Shown here piece after piece: positions 51,666 through 60,775 of a stretch of 64,000 bases of DNA (the first letter of the stretch is position 1; each line of letters opens with the position of its first letter). Source of the DNA: an uncultured Latescibacterota bacterium (GTDB lineage: Bacteria; Latescibacterota; UBA2968; UBA8231); the NCBI GenBank assembly GCA_951813615.1, contig OX638377.1, positions 3,348,001 to 3,412,000 of the forward strand, in the 5' to 3' direction. A model generated the notes under the pieces. The model did not search any database and was not told where the DNA came from. It saw only the letters and a list, made by a program, of their open reading frames with translations. The position numbers and the translations under genes are program-made.

Positions 51666-52577
51666 CTAGGGCCGGTACGGCTCGCCCGTGCGCCGCAGTT
51701 TCTTAGTCACTGCGATCTGACAGGTCGCGTACCCGCCCATGTAGCCAGTGGCAAAGCCCGGGCGCGCGTCCCCAATGGTGCCGACGATCATGTTGGCGTA
51801 TTCGTACGTAGTGTCGTAGCGGTCGCAAATCAGGGCCACCATTTCGAGCCACGCCGCTTTGAGCGCATCGCCCCACTCTTCCGCACGCGCACTGGTGAGG
51901 TACTCCTCGGCATCTTCCACAACCCTAGTGGTCTCGACGACAGGGCTGCTGTTGGGGAATCCGGGCGAGCGATCCACCTTGAGCGTGATGGCCGAGTCGA
52001 TCTCAACCCCGGCCCCAGTCAACTCGCCATCGCCCATGCGCGCGTGGACATCGCCCAGCGAGAGTAGCCCCCCGGACTTTTGCGCACGGATGTGGACGGT
52101 ACTGCCGGGCTGGATGGCATTGAAATCCATGTTGCCCCCGTGATCTATGGCGTTGGGTGCCCAGGATGCGAGCTGGACGACGCCGATCATGGGCCGCACC
52201 GGCACGACGAAATCCGGCGGAAAGTGAATCAGCCCGTCGCGCACCGGCGCCACACAGCGCCAATTGCCCCAATTGGGACCGCCGTTGCGATAGAAGCCAT
52301 AGGGGCCAACCTCCATATCGACGACCTCGATGGCCACCCAATCGTCCGGCTCAATGCCCTCGATGAGAAATGGACCGCCGGGGCGGGCGTAGCGGCGATG
52401 GCTCTGCCCGGAAGTAATCATGCCGGCGCGGGTCTCCCCGGCCGCTTCAAAGTCGTTGTCCGCTCCGCCAATGGTTTCGATGATGACGGTTTCTCCGAGC
52501 GCCAAGGTGCCTCGCACTTGGCCGATTTCCGGGTCGTCCGGCCCGCTGTAATGGGGGGTGCGGGTAAAGCGACGCAT
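51666..52577 (-). CDS. Acetamidase/formamidase (FmdA/AmdA) family protein
   Basis: This encodes 303 residues. GGAG lies 8 nt before ATG 52577; the ATG two codons earlier is too close to that site. Family landmarks are GMITSGQSHRRYARPGGPF, GFYRNGGPNWGNW, HGGNMDFNAIQPGSTVHI and GALLSLGDVHARMGDGE-like LLSLGDVHARMGDGELTGAG. These enzymes hydrolyse formamide, acetamide or related short amides to ammonia and acid. It is the last gene of the series running down from the sugar transporter, 31 nt after the PhyH gene. That suggests it cleaves an amide intermediate from the same substrate, though the substrate is unknown. Confidence 0.88.
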   Translation of the reverse strand: MRRFTRTPHYSGPDDPEIGQVRGTLALGETVIIETIGGADNDFEAAGETRAGMITSGQSHRRYARPGGPFLIEGIEPDDWVAIEVVDMEVGPYGFYRNGGPNWGNWRCVAPVRDGLIHFPPDFVVPVRPMIGVVQLASWAPNAIDHGGNMDFNAIQPGSTVHIRAQKSGGLLSLGDVHARMGDGELTGAGVEIDSAITLKVDRSPGFPNSSPVVETTRVVEDAEEYLTSARAEEWGDALKAAWLEMVALICDRYDTTYEYANMIVGTIGDARPGFATGYMGGYATCQIAVTKKLRRTGEPYRP

Positions 52578-52608
52578 AAGCATTCTCCTTTGCTAATGAT
52601 GTTGAAAT

Positions 52609-53403
52609 CTAGCGCCCCTCGGCAAACGGAAAGGTCCCGTTGTACCCGAGCGCGTCAATGGCCGGCAGCGGCGAGCTGACAAAGGGTATCCCCGGGAACA
52701 TCGGCGTCTGCTGATAGTGCAATACCACATTGCCGCGGATGGGTGCGTCGGTATCTTCCTTTAGCTTTGCACCCTGGTGCGGGATGTGGCTGAAGAACAC
52801 CACTGCATCGCCGGTCATGGGGTGCAGATGAATGTGCTCCTGCCGCTCGCACCACTGGTAAAAGGGATTGTCGGAATTGTACCCGCCTAGGTGGCGAATT
52901 TCTTCCGGTAAGGCATTGTGGCAGAAGTTGTCGATGAAGGTCAAGCGCCCGGTCTCTGGCGCGTTGTCCGTCAAGTAAAACGTGGTGTTTATGCACAGTG
53001 GCCGCAGCGCGTGTCGCGCCTCGTCGGGCGCGTCCCAATAATAGCCAAAATCCTTGTGCCACTCTTGGGTATAAGCGCCCGGATTGAGGTGCGCGCGAAA
53101 GCTCCGCAACTGACATTGCCGCCCGAGCATGGCCTGCAAATACGGCGCGACCGAGGGATGGCCGACCATGGGCTGGGCTAGCTCAGGTTCCTGCTCCAAC
53201 AAATGGTCAAAAGCCACATTGCCCACTTCATTGCTAATATCCCATTCCCGCCGCTCGTACTTCCGCACCAAGCACTCCCGCCAAGCCAGCACCACGTCCT
53301 CGGGCAACGCGTTGCGCACCAATAGGAAGCCGTGCCGATCAAGCGCGTCGAGCTGGTCTTCCAACTTGGGGATTTGGGCTGTATCCGCGATGATTTCACT
53401 CAT
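52609..53403 (-). CDS. Phytanoyl-CoA dioxygenase (PhyH) family protein
   Basis: This encodes 264 residues. AGGAG lies 7-8 nt before ATG 53403. The typical PhyH opening (ALDRHGFLLVRNALPEDVVL) is present, with Fe ligands in EWHKDFGYYW (HxD) and in FFSHIPHQGAKL, and the Arg of APIRGNVVLHYQ for 2-oxoglutarate. It is predicted to be a soluble 2-oxoglutarate-dependent oxygenase. It lies 17 nt after the epimerase-like gene, within the sugar-transporter operon, so it may hydroxylate or demethylate the imported compound. It is only distantly similar to the PhyH protein at 39150-40037. Confidence 0.9.
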   Translation of the reverse strand: MSEIIADTAQIPKLEDQLDALDRHGFLLVRNALPEDVVLAWRECLVRKYERREWDISNEVGNVAFDHLLEQEPELAQPMVGHPSVAPYLQAMLGRQCQLRSFRAHLNPGAYTQEWHKDFGYYWDAPDEARHALRPLCINTTFYLTDNAPETGRLTFIDNFCHNALPEEIRHLGGYNSDNPFYQWCERQEHIHLHPMTGDAVVFFSHIPHQGAKLKEDTDAPIRGNVVLHYQQTPMFPGIPFVSSPLPAIDALGYNGTFPFAEGR

Positions 53404-53420
53404 GGAAAAGCTCCTAGTCT

Positions 53421-54140
53421 TTAGTGATCATTTACATTGCGCGCAAAATACCGCTCCCAGCGCTCCGTCGGCTCAAAGCCCAAGATGCGCCGGGCCTTAT
53501 CGACATTGTACTTCCCATGTCCCTCCCAGCTAAGCAAGTTGAACTCCTGAAAGTAGTCCGGCACCTGTGGAATCTCCAGCGCCAGCCGACAGGCCTGCCA
53601 TAAGTCCTCCCACACCACCGTGAAGGGTGGAAAGTCTCCAGCGCTTTGCGTCGGCCGCGGCCCCAAGCCATTGAACACAAAGCTGATCGTCTGAATGCCA
53701 TGCGCCCGTGCATACGTCCGACAAATCTCGCTCGCCAAGCCCTTCGTCAGGCAGTAATAACCCGTGGTCAAAACCGGCGGCACATCCGCAATATCAAAGT
53801 CGTGGTCATACGTGCGGCGGACGAATTGCGGGCCGGAGTGAATCACCTTTTTGATTCCATGATCAACCGCAGCCTGCATCACATTGAGCGCCCCGCGCAT
53901 ATTGACGTGAAAGCTCTGCTCAGGATGATCGCGCACGACCGTAAAATTCATAATCGCGTCCATGCCCACAGCCGCATCCCGCACCTGCTCCCGCGACGAC
54001 ACATCGCAATGCAATATGGGCTTGCCGTCCGGGTGCGGGGAGACGTCGGCCAGCGTCACATCGTACGTATCTTCGAGACCGGGCAGCAGATCGGGGGCGA
54101 TCATCCCCGAGGCTCCTAACAGCAACACCTTTTTCTTCAT
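53421..54140 (-). CDS. NAD-dependent epimerase/dehydratase (extended SDR)
   Basis: This encodes 239 residues, short for an extended SDR. VLLLGASGMIAPDLLPGLED is the NAD-binding GxxGxxA/G region. The conserved Ser is in VIHSGPQFV, and the catalytic YxxxK is present in GYYCLTKGLASEICR. The start overlaps the stop of the upstream SDR by 4 nt. It probably oxidises or epimerises a sugar intermediate. It is likely to act with the related protein encoded just before it, possibly as a heterodimer, because that partner lacks the catalytic Lys. Confidence 0.87.
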   Translation of the reverse strand: MKKKVLLLGASGMIAPDLLPGLEDTYDVTLADVSPHPDGKPILHCDVSSREQVRDAAVGMDAIMNFTVVRDHPEQSFHVNMRGALNVMQAAVDHGIKKVIHSGPQFVRRTYDHDFDIADVPPVLTTGYYCLTKGLASEICRTYARAHGIQTISFVFNGLGPRPTQSAGDFPPFTVVWEDLWQACRLALEIPQVPDYFQEFNLLSWEGHGKYNVDKARRILGFEPTERWERYFARNVNDH

Positions 54141-54865
54141 GCCTCGGCTCCTCGGAACTCGTGCTGCGGTCGATAGCCCATAGACTTAGCTCGGTCGATC
54201 AGAAACTTGGGATGGGCAATGGGCGCGGCAATGTGGTACACAGCCCAGCGCGGCACCCAATTCAAGGACGCGCTCGCGTCGCGCGCCAACGCCGCACAAA
54301 ACGCCTGCGCTGCATCCCGAATATCGACCCACATCAAATCGCGTTCTTGCCCAGCGACCTCCTCTTCCCGTACCAGCTTGCCAAGGCGTAACGCCGTGAC
54401 CGTAATGGGATGCTCACGCGCAAATTCGCGGCACGTGATCTCGCCCAAATACCGCGCCAGCACCGCCAACTCGGGCGGTGGCAATGGCTTGTAATATTCA
54501 GTGACGTACACCGTGTCAGGGTACGAGCGAAACACTTCAAGAGTACTGCCGTACACAAACCGCTTAACGCCGGCCTCCACTGCCGTCTGCAATAGCACAT
54601 GCGTACCGCGCGTCACTCGGTCGAGCAGGACCTCTTCGCTCTCGGGCGCGGGCGGCGGCTCGCCCGTGTGGACGACAGCATCTACATCCCGCACCGCCTG
54701 CCGTACCGCGTCTGAATCCGTCAGCCGGGCGGCGATCCACTCGACATCTTGCTGCTGCGTCGCGCAATCGTCCAACAGCCGCAGTTGCGCGCTTTCATCC
54801 GCTGCCAGCGCAGAGGCTATCTCTCGGCCCAAAGCACTAGCCGCACCCGTAACCAATATCCGCAT
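54137..54865 (-). CDS. SDR/epimerase-family protein lacking the catalytic lysine
   Basis: This encodes 242 residues. ILVTGAASALGREIASALAA gives the NAD(P)-binding GxxxxxG motif. The conserved Ser/Thr is in RFVYGSTLEVF. At the active-site tyrosine, YLGEITCRE aligns with the usual YxxxKxxxE, but Ile stands in place of Lys. The enzyme may therefore be impaired, use another base, or have become a regulatory partner. It follows the Gfo/Idh/MocA gene by 12 nt and overlaps the next SDR gene by 4 nt, so they are co-translated. Confidence 0.83.
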   Translation of the reverse strand: MRILVTGAASALGREIASALAADESAQLRLLDDCATQQQDVEWIAARLTDSDAVRQAVRDVDAVVHTGEPPPAPESEEVLLDRVTRGTHVLLQTAVEAGVKRFVYGSTLEVFRSYPDTVYVTEYYKPLPPPELAVLARYLGEITCREFAREHPITVTALRLGKLVREEEVAGQERDLMWVDIRDAAQAFCAALARDASASLNWVPRWAVYHIAAPIAHPKFLIDRAKSMGYRPQHEFRGAEA

Positions 54866-54877
54866 CTATCGTATCCT

Positions 54878-56008
54878 CTAGCGGAACCAATCGTACGTCA
54901 GCACCAAGCTGCGGTCGGCTAGTGGCAATTCCACGCGCTCACCGCCACGCGCTGACGACTGCTTCAGCCCCAGTTCCACTTCCAGCGCAACAGCGACCCG
55001 CCGCCCGGAATTTTTCGGCTCGTCCAACCGCCCCTCCATGCAGTCGATCAAATCGTCGAGACAGTACACCGTCCGCATCCCCGATAAAAACTGCGGCGCA
55101 GGCCACGGCATTTCCACCCGCCCGGCAGCCGGTGCTTCCACGTCTTGATAGAGCCGCCACTGATTGTACTCAAAAGCCATCTCCCCCCGACTTCCCGAGA
55201 TCCGCACCTCGGGTGCGCCAGCGCGGATGTGCACCACCGTGCCATCGCTGCACGCGATCATCCCCTGCCCCATGAACTCAGTGCTGCCGCGCTCCCGCCG
55301 CGGCTGATCACCCGTGCCGCACACCCAAACCGGATCGCCGGTCAAAAAGTAGCTCCAGTCCTGATGCTGAGATAGAACCGGGACGCGCGCTTCGAGCGAC
55401 CGCACCTGGCCAATCGCCCCCTCCTCCACCAGCGACTTGGCCCGCGCAAACGACGGATGCGAAACGCTCGTCGCCCCGCCCACCAGCGGTACTCCGGCCT
55501 CGGCGCACGCGCCGACCATGGCGTCGGCCTCGGCCAGCGAGAACACCATTGGCTTATCTACCAACACGCCCCCCACCCCAGCGGCGACCGCTGCCACCGT
55601 CAGCGCGGACCGCCCCTTCGTGTTCGTCGCAATCGCCACGATGTCCAGCCGCTCTTCGTCCAACATCGCCAGCGCGTCCGCGTACAAGGCCCCAATGCCG
55701 AAGCGCTCCCCGAACATGGCCCGCCGCTGCGGATCCCGGTCGGCCCCAGCCACCAATTCCACTTCCGGCCGGTCGGAAAGAGCCGCAGCATACGAAGTAG
55801 CCAGCCCCTCCCGCCCAGGGTGATCGTGGAAGTGAAACGTCCGCTTGACATTGAGTCCGTCCGGCAGGGGTCGATCGACACTTTCAACATCGTATATGGG
55901 GTTTTTATGCGACCCGCCAATGCGTTCATAGTCGCGCTTCCCTAAGTCGTAGAGAAACCCCATCCACCCCAATCCGATGACGCCGGCTCGATATTTTTTT
56001 TGCTCCAT
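54878..56008 (-). CDS. Gfo/Idh/MocA-family sugar oxidoreductase
   Basis: This encodes 376 residues. RAGVIGLGWMGFLYDLGKR is the N-terminal dinucleotide-binding motif, and VLVDKPMVFSLAEADAMVGA corresponds to the EKP-type motif (here DKP) that carries the catalytic Lys. The C-terminal alpha/beta domain ends in KQSSARGGERVELPLAD, as in most members. The family oxidises or isomerises sugars or inositols with NAD(P). It follows the permease gene by 3 nt, so it belongs with the transporter and most likely acts first on the imported sugar. Confidence 0.88.
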   Translation of the reverse strand: MEQKKYRAGVIGLGWMGFLYDLGKRDYERIGGSHKNPIYDVESVDRPLPDGLNVKRTFHFHDHPGREGLATSYAAALSDRPEVELVAGADRDPQRRAMFGERFGIGALYADALAMLDEERLDIVAIATNTKGRSALTVAAVAAGVGGVLVDKPMVFSLAEADAMVGACAEAGVPLVGGATSVSHPSFARAKSLVEEGAIGQVRSLEARVPVLSQHQDWSYFLTGDPVWVCGTGDQPRRERGSTEFMGQGMIACSDGTVVHIRAGAPEVRISGSRGEMAFEYNQWRLYQDVEAPAAGRVEMPWPAPQFLSGMRTVYCLDDLIDCMEGRLDEPKNSGRRVAVALEVELGLKQSSARGGERVELPLADRSLVLTYDWFR

Positions 56009-56011
56009 GGT

Positions 56012-56980
56012 CTAATCCCCACGTCCCGCTCGTCGCCTCCCCGCTACGCGGCGGATCAACTCGTCGGCAATAACCCCCGCTAAAATCACCGCGCCGATAA
56101 TGGCAAATTCGAGTTGGGTGGGAATGCCGGAGATATTGATGGCATTGTAGAGCAACCGCATGATGGCCGCGCCAATGACGACCCCCAAAATCGACCCCTC
56201 GCCGCCGCGCAGGGAACAGCCCCCCAACACGGCCGCAGCAATCGCATACAGTTCGTAGAAATTGCCGTGCGCGGCCGGCTGCACCGAGTTGACGTCGAGG
56301 GCAAAGAGGATACCCCCCAAGCCAGCGGTGCCTGAGCATAAGACGTACGCCAACACTTTCATCCGCTCGATTTGGATGCCGCTGTAGCGCGCCGCGGTCT
56401 CGTTGCGGCCCAGTGCCAACAGGTAGCGGCCCCATATCGTGCGGTTGAGGAAGAGAGCAGCGAGAATCCCGGCAATCAGCAAGAGGAAAAACGGAATCGG
56501 CAGCGCAAAGCCGCCGCCCAGTGGAACCTTGCCAATCGCCAGTTGGCGCAAGCCCTCGTAGGACGAGCCAAAGCCCTGGACTTGGTCGTGGGTGAGCCAG
56601 CGGGCAAAGCCGCGATAGAACAGCAGACCACACAGCGTCACGACAAACGGCTGTAGCCCCAGGCGCGTGATCAACAAGCCGTGCATCAACCCAATGGCCA
56701 AGGACAAAACCACGACGGCCAACAGTGCAATGACAGGCGAATATCCAGCGGCCAACAGCATGGGCAGCAGGCAACCCACCAAGCCGATCAACGAGCCAAT
56801 CGACAAGTCAATTCCGCCGGTGATGATAACAAAGGCCACGCCAATGGAAATGATGCCAAACAGCGAGGTCCAGCGGATGATATTTTGCAGGTTATAGGCG
56901 CTAACAAACTTGGGTTCGACGATCCAAGTGACCACAAAAATCGCCAGTAACAAGCCGAGGATACCCAGTATTTTCTTCAT
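56012..56980 (-). CDS. Sugar ABC transporter permease (RbsC-like)
   Basis: This encodes 322 residues with about nine or ten membrane helices. FGIISIGVAFVIITGGIDLS and the following GSLIGLVG are the hallmark of the BPD_transp_2 (RbsC/XylH/AraH) family. AVLGGCSLRGGEGSILGVVI is the conserved loop that contacts the ATPase. It imports a monosaccharide with the ATPase upstream (4-nt gap) and the binding protein. A single permease gene suggests a homodimer. Confidence 0.93.
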   Translation of the reverse strand: MKKILGILGLLLAIFVVTWIVEPKFVSAYNLQNIIRWTSLFGIISIGVAFVIITGGIDLSIGSLIGLVGCLLPMLLAAGYSPVIALLAVVVLSLAIGLMHGLLITRLGLQPFVVTLCGLLFYRGFARWLTHDQVQGFGSSYEGLRQLAIGKVPLGGGFALPIPFFLLLIAGILAALFLNRTIWGRYLLALGRNETAARYSGIQIERMKVLAYVLCSGTAGLGGILFALDVNSVQPAAHGNFYELYAIAAAVLGGCSLRGGEGSILGVVIGAAIMRLLYNAINISGIPTQLEFAIIGAVILAGVIADELIRRVAGRRRAGRGD

Positions 56981-56983
56981 CTT

Positions 56984-58474
56984 CTAAGCCGCCTTCCCCG
57001 TCGCTAAACTCATAATCGCTTCCTCGCTGAGCGCATCCCGCTGGAGTTGGCCGGTAATGCGGCCCTCGTGCATGACCAATACCTCATCGGCCATCCCCAG
57101 AATTTCCTCCAATTCACTCGACGCAAACAGCACCGCCACGCCGCTTTCGGCCAACTCTTCCATCAGATGGTAAATCGCTTGTTTGGCCCCCACGTCGATA
57201 CCGCGAGTCGGCTCGTCGAGCAGCAACACGCGAGGCTCAAGAGCCAACCACTTGCCCAACACCACCTTTTGCTGGTTGCCACCGGATAGGTACTGGACGA
57301 TTTGGCTCGCGTCGGGAGTGCGAATGGCGAGACGCTCGATCATTTGGTCGGCGTCCTCAGCTTGGCGAGCAAAATTGGCCCAACCGGCAAAGCACTGATA
57401 GTGCCCCAAGCCGGGCAGGCCGATGTTATCGCGCAGAGCCATTTCGAGGATCAGACCCTGTTGCTTGCGGTCTTCGGGCACGAGGGCCAAGCCAGCGCGA
57501 ATAGCATCGACCGGCGAGCGGATCACGTGCGGAGCGCCGTCGATGAGGACGCGGCCACCGAGCGCGGGGACGATGCCAAAGAGCACCTGCAATAGCTCGG
57601 TGCGTCCCGCGCCGACGAGGCCGGCGATGCCGACGAGTTGACCGCGCCGCACCGCAAAGTTGAGCCGGTGCTCAGGCCAAGCAGGGATGACCAAGTCCTC
57701 GGCTTGCAGGGCGATGTCGCCGGCCGGATGGGCTTGGTGCGCGTAGTATTGGGCGACATCGCGGCCGACCATCTTTGTCACCATAGCGTCGTGGTTAATC
57801 TCTGTGCGGGCCAACTCGCCGGCGTTTTGCCCATCGCAGAGGACCAAGACGCGGTCCGCTAGCGCTTCGACCTCCCCGAGGCGATGAGAGATATAGATGA
57901 TAGCCACACCGCGCTCGCGCAGCTCGTTGATGACCGCGAATAGAGCCTCGGCCTCTTGGCTGGTGAGGCTGGAGGTCGGCTCATCCATAATCAGCACCCG
58001 CGCCTCGGTCGAGAGCGCCTTGGCGATTTCGACGAGTTGCTGGTGGCCAATGGGCAAGTCGCCCATCAGGGTGTCCGGCGATACCTCAAGCTCCAGTTGT
58101 GCAAGAGCTTGGATGGCCCCCTCGCGGATGGTGGCGCGGTCGATTAACCCCCACTGCTGCGGCTCGCGGCCGAGGTAGAGGTTGGCGGCGACCGAGAGGT
58201 TGGCGCAAAAGTTGAGTTCTTGATGGATCAGAGCGATGCCGAGCGCAGCAGCGCGGCGCGGCGAGTCAATGATCACCGGTTCTCCATCGCGCACAATCTG
58301 GCCGCTGTCCGGAGTCTCAATGCCGGCGAGGATCTTCATCAGGGTGGATTTGCCAGCCCCGTTTTCGCCGATGACGGCGAGAACTTCTCCTGCCTCCACC
58401 GCCATATCCACCGCGTCGAGAGCCAAGACTCCGGGGAACTGCTTGCTAATGCCACGAGCAGCCAACAGCGCCAT
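56984..58474 (-). CDS. Sugar ABC transporter ATP-binding protein (RbsA-like, two nucleotide-binding domains)
   Basis: This encodes 496 residues with two ATPase halves. The first has Walker A GENGAGKST, an IGHQQLVEIAKAL signature and Walker B VLIMDEPTSSL; the second has a degenerate Walker A GLVGAGRTE and LSGGNQQKVVLGKWL with LLLDEPTRGID. This arrangement is that of RbsA/MglA/XylG. Its ATG overlaps the stop of the binding-protein gene (TAATG). It should energise uptake by the permease downstream. Confidence 0.95.
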   Translation of the reverse strand: MALLAARGISKQFPGVLALDAVDMAVEAGEVLAVIGENGAGKSTLMKILAGIETPDSGQIVRDGEPVIIDSPRRAAALGIALIHQELNFCANLSVAANLYLGREPQQWGLIDRATIREGAIQALAQLELEVSPDTLMGDLPIGHQQLVEIAKALSTEARVLIMDEPTSSLTSQEAEALFAVINELRERGVAIIYISHRLGEVEALADRVLVLCDGQNAGELARTEINHDAMVTKMVGRDVAQYYAHQAHPAGDIALQAEDLVIPAWPEHRLNFAVRRGQLVGIAGLVGAGRTELLQVLFGIVPALGGRVLIDGAPHVIRSPVDAIRAGLALVPEDRKQQGLILEMALRDNIGLPGLGHYQCFAGWANFARQAEDADQMIERLAIRTPDASQIVQYLSGGNQQKVVLGKWLALEPRVLLLDEPTRGIDVGAKQAIYHLMEELAESGVAVLFASSELEEILGMADEVLVMHEGRITGQLQRDALSEEAIMSLATGKAA

Positions 58475-59472
58475 TAGTTAGTCCCGGTCAGGGTTTTCAG
58501 TTCGTCCCAAAAGGCTTCGACATTATCGCGGCGGATAGACCGCGCCGGCACGTCGAGCACCCCACCCTCGGGCAAAACCGAGCGATCACCGCGAGCAAGA
58601 GCGGCGAGGATGCGCACCGACTCGTACCCGTAGCGATACGGGTTTTGCACCACCGTGCCGTAGATGTGGCCGTCAATGATGCCTTGGAGGGTAGGAGCTT
58701 CCTCATCAAAAGCGATGATTTGGATCTGGCCGGTTTTGCCGGCCTCCTTGATGGCTTCGAGGCACATCGGCGGATTGTAGGCAAATAGGCCGACGACGCC
58801 GTGGAGGTCTGGGTATTTGGCAATGGCGTCCTCGACTTGGGCCTTGGCTTTCGCGTAGTCGAACTGGTCGGTGCGGGTGTCGAGAATGGTGTATTGGTCG
58901 CCGGAGATCGGACCGCTGTTGGAGTCGTGGCGCGTCGGGTCAAAGGAGCGACCGAGCAGTTCGTCGATGAGGCCCTGGCGGCGCTGGCGAGCGTTGAGCT
59001 GTTCGAGACGACCGACGAAGATCATGATATTGCCGCCATCGGGCAGGGCTTCTTTGACGAGCGCCCCGCAGGCGCGGCCAGCCGAGTAGTTGTCGATGCC
59101 AATAAAGCAAAGGCGATTGCTCTTCGGGGCGTCCGAGTCGTGGGTGATCAGGTTGGTGTGAGCGGCGGCTTCGTTGAGCAAGTTGGTCTGATTATCCGGG
59201 TCGATGGGGCTTATGGCCATGCCGTCGATGCCGCGGGCCAGCATGGCTTGGACGATGCGCTTCTGATCGGCGACCCCTTCGCCGGGCATTTGCACCTCAG
59301 CGTCGGCGGCAAATTCGACGGCAGCGGCCTCAACTCCTTTGGCAGCAATGGTCCAAAAAGGGCCGACGCCATTGGTGACAAAAGCGATTTGGGGGTTGGC
59401 CTCCGGTTGTGGCGCATCGCTACCGCCACAGGCGACAAAAATCAAGGCGAAGAGCAAAAAGGACATTTTCAT
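58474..59472 (-). CDS. Sugar-binding lipoprotein of the ABC transporter (RbsB-like)
   Basis: This encodes 332 residues. The signal sequence ends in a lipobox (MKMSFLLFALIFVACGG). The Peripla_BP_4 fold is clear: IAFVTNGVGPFWTIAAKGVE, MAISPIDPDNQTNLLNEAAA, TNLITHDSDAPKSNRLCFIG and FDEEAPTLQGIIDGHIYGTV. It captures a monosaccharide and delivers it to the permease. As first gene of the operon, it is likely to be preceded by the promoter in the 172-bp gap shared with the divergent aldose 1-epimerase. Confidence 0.93.
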   Translation of the reverse strand: MKMSFLLFALIFVACGGSDAPQPEANPQIAFVTNGVGPFWTIAAKGVEAAAVEFAADAEVQMPGEGVADQKRIVQAMLARGIDGMAISPIDPDNQTNLLNEAAAHTNLITHDSDAPKSNRLCFIGIDNYSAGRACGALVKEALPDGGNIMIFVGRLEQLNARQRRQGLIDELLGRSFDPTRHDSNSGPISGDQYTILDTRTDQFDYAKAKAQVEDAIAKYPDLHGVVGLFAYNPPMCLEAIKEAGKTGQIQIIAFDEEAPTLQGIIDGHIYGTVVQNPYRYGYESVRILAALARGDRSVLPEGGVLDVPARSIRRDNVEAFWDELKTLTGTN

Positions 59473-59498
59473 AGTTTATCTCGCTAGGAAGTTTAAGA

Positions 59499-59538
59499 GC
59501 GCGACGCCTGCTCGTGGCCGTCGCGCCCTCGACGAGGG
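59499..59538. repeat. Paired inverted repeats in the divergent sugar promoter region
   Basis: GCGCGACG (59499-59506) and CGTCGCGC (59519-59526) are a perfect 8-bp inverted pair with a 12-nt spacer. Directly after, CCCTC (59526-59530) and GAGGG (59534-59538) form a second small hairpin. They lie between the two divergent starts, so an operator or leader structure is possible. No regulator gene is seen nearby. Confidence 0.5.
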
Positions 59539-59644
59539 CAGGATACTCGCAGAAGCAACGCTCGTGGTTGCCCCTGCGAATGCGGAATGCCTATGTTACG
59601 TCCGGCAAAAAGGAAGCGCAAGCACAACAACCCAAGGAGGGGCC

Positions 59645-60742
59645 ATGCAAAAGCCCAGCGCAATACTACTGGCGGTCGCCTTGGCCGCTACCGTAGGAGA
59701 GGCCAACGTGAGCAAAGACAGCTTTGGAACGACCGCAGCAGGACAGTCCGTCGATCGCTATACCCTCACAAACGACCACGGCACTATTGCCCGCGTTATC
59801 ACCTATGGTGGGATCATCACCGAACTCCTCGTGCGCGATCGCGCCGGAATGCTAGGCGACGTAGTACTAGGCTTTGACCACTTGGAGCAGTACGAGCAAG
59901 AGAATCCGTACTTCGGCTGTATCACTGGGCGGGTCGCCAACCGCATCGCCGGCGGCAAATTCTCCCTAGATGGCCAAGAGTACACACTCGCAGTCAACAA
60001 CGGTCCCAATCACCTGCACGGCGGGCTAGTGGGCTTCGACAAGGTCGTCTGGGACGCCGAGGTCGTGGACGACAAACGCGGACCAGCGTTGCGCTTGCAC
60101 TACGTGAGCCAAGACGGCGAAGAGGGCTATCCGGGCACCGTGCCAGTGAGCGTGACGTACACTTTGACCCACGACGACGAACTAGTCATCGCATACGAGG
60201 CGACCACGGACAAGCCTACGCCGATTAATCTGACCAACCACTCCTATTTCAACTTGGCTGGCAGCGGCCCTGTGCTTGGGCATATCCTCACACTCCACGC
60301 CCGCTACTACACCGAGCCGGACGCCAACCAAATCCCCACGGGGCGCATCTTGCCGGTCGCGGGCACCCCCCTCGACTTTGTCAAACCGGCCGCCATCGGC
60401 GGGAGAATTGGTCAGCTTGAACAGATCGGCGGCTACGACCACAACTACGTGCTCGACAATGGGGGCCGGGCTGAACCGGGGCTGGCCGCCGAGGTGTACG
60501 AGCCAGAGAGCGGACGAGTGATGGAGCTGTACACTACCGAGCCGGGCGTGCAGTTTTACTCAGCCATCCACCTCGACGGCGTGATGGGCAAGGGCGAAAC
60601 GCGCTACGATCAGTACCACGGCCTGTGCCTAGAAACCCAGCACTATCCCGACTCGATCAACCAGCCGGGTTTTCCGTCGGTAGTGTTGCGTCCAGGGGAG
60701 ACCTACCGGACGGTTACCATACACAAGTTTTCGACGAGGTAA
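59645..60742 (+). CDS. galM: Aldose 1-epimerase (galactose mutarotase), exported
   Basis: This encodes 365 residues. AAGGAGGGG precedes ATG 59645 closely; the frame upstream is not used. A signal peptide (MQKPSAILLAVALAATVGEA) suggests a periplasmic enzyme. Conserved GalM features are NPYFGCITGRVANRIAGGKF, NNGPNHLHGGLVGFDKVVWD (catalytic His), INLTNHSYFNLAGSG (second His) and the Glu in YTTEPGVQFYS. It interconverts alpha and beta anomers of hexoses, which fits supply of the right anomer to the sugar-binding protein encoded divergently. Confidence 0.94.
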   Translation: MQKPSAILLAVALAATVGEANVSKDSFGTTAAGQSVDRYTLTNDHGTIARVITYGGIITELLVRDRAGMLGDVVLGFDHLEQYEQENPYFGCITGRVANRIAGGKFSLDGQEYTLAVNNGPNHLHGGLVGFDKVVWDAEVVDDKRGPALRLHYVSQDGEEGYPGTVPVSVTYTLTHDDELVIAYEATTDKPTPINLTNHSYFNLAGSGPVLGHILTLHARYYTEPDANQIPTGRILPVAGTPLDFVKPAAIGGRIGQLEQIGGYDHNYVLDNGGRAEPGLAAEVYEPESGRVMELYTTEPGVQFYSAIHLDGVMGKGETRYDQYHGLCLETQHYPDSINQPGFPSVVLRPGETYRTVTIHKFSTR

Positions 60743-60775
60743 GGAGCTTCCGCAGCGTGGTCTTCCAGCACTTCT

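Noticed and set aside
58801..59487. Plus-strand open frame opposite the RbsB-like gene
   Set aside because: The minus-strand frame has a lipobox and Peripla_BP motifs; the antisense product has no recognisable feature.
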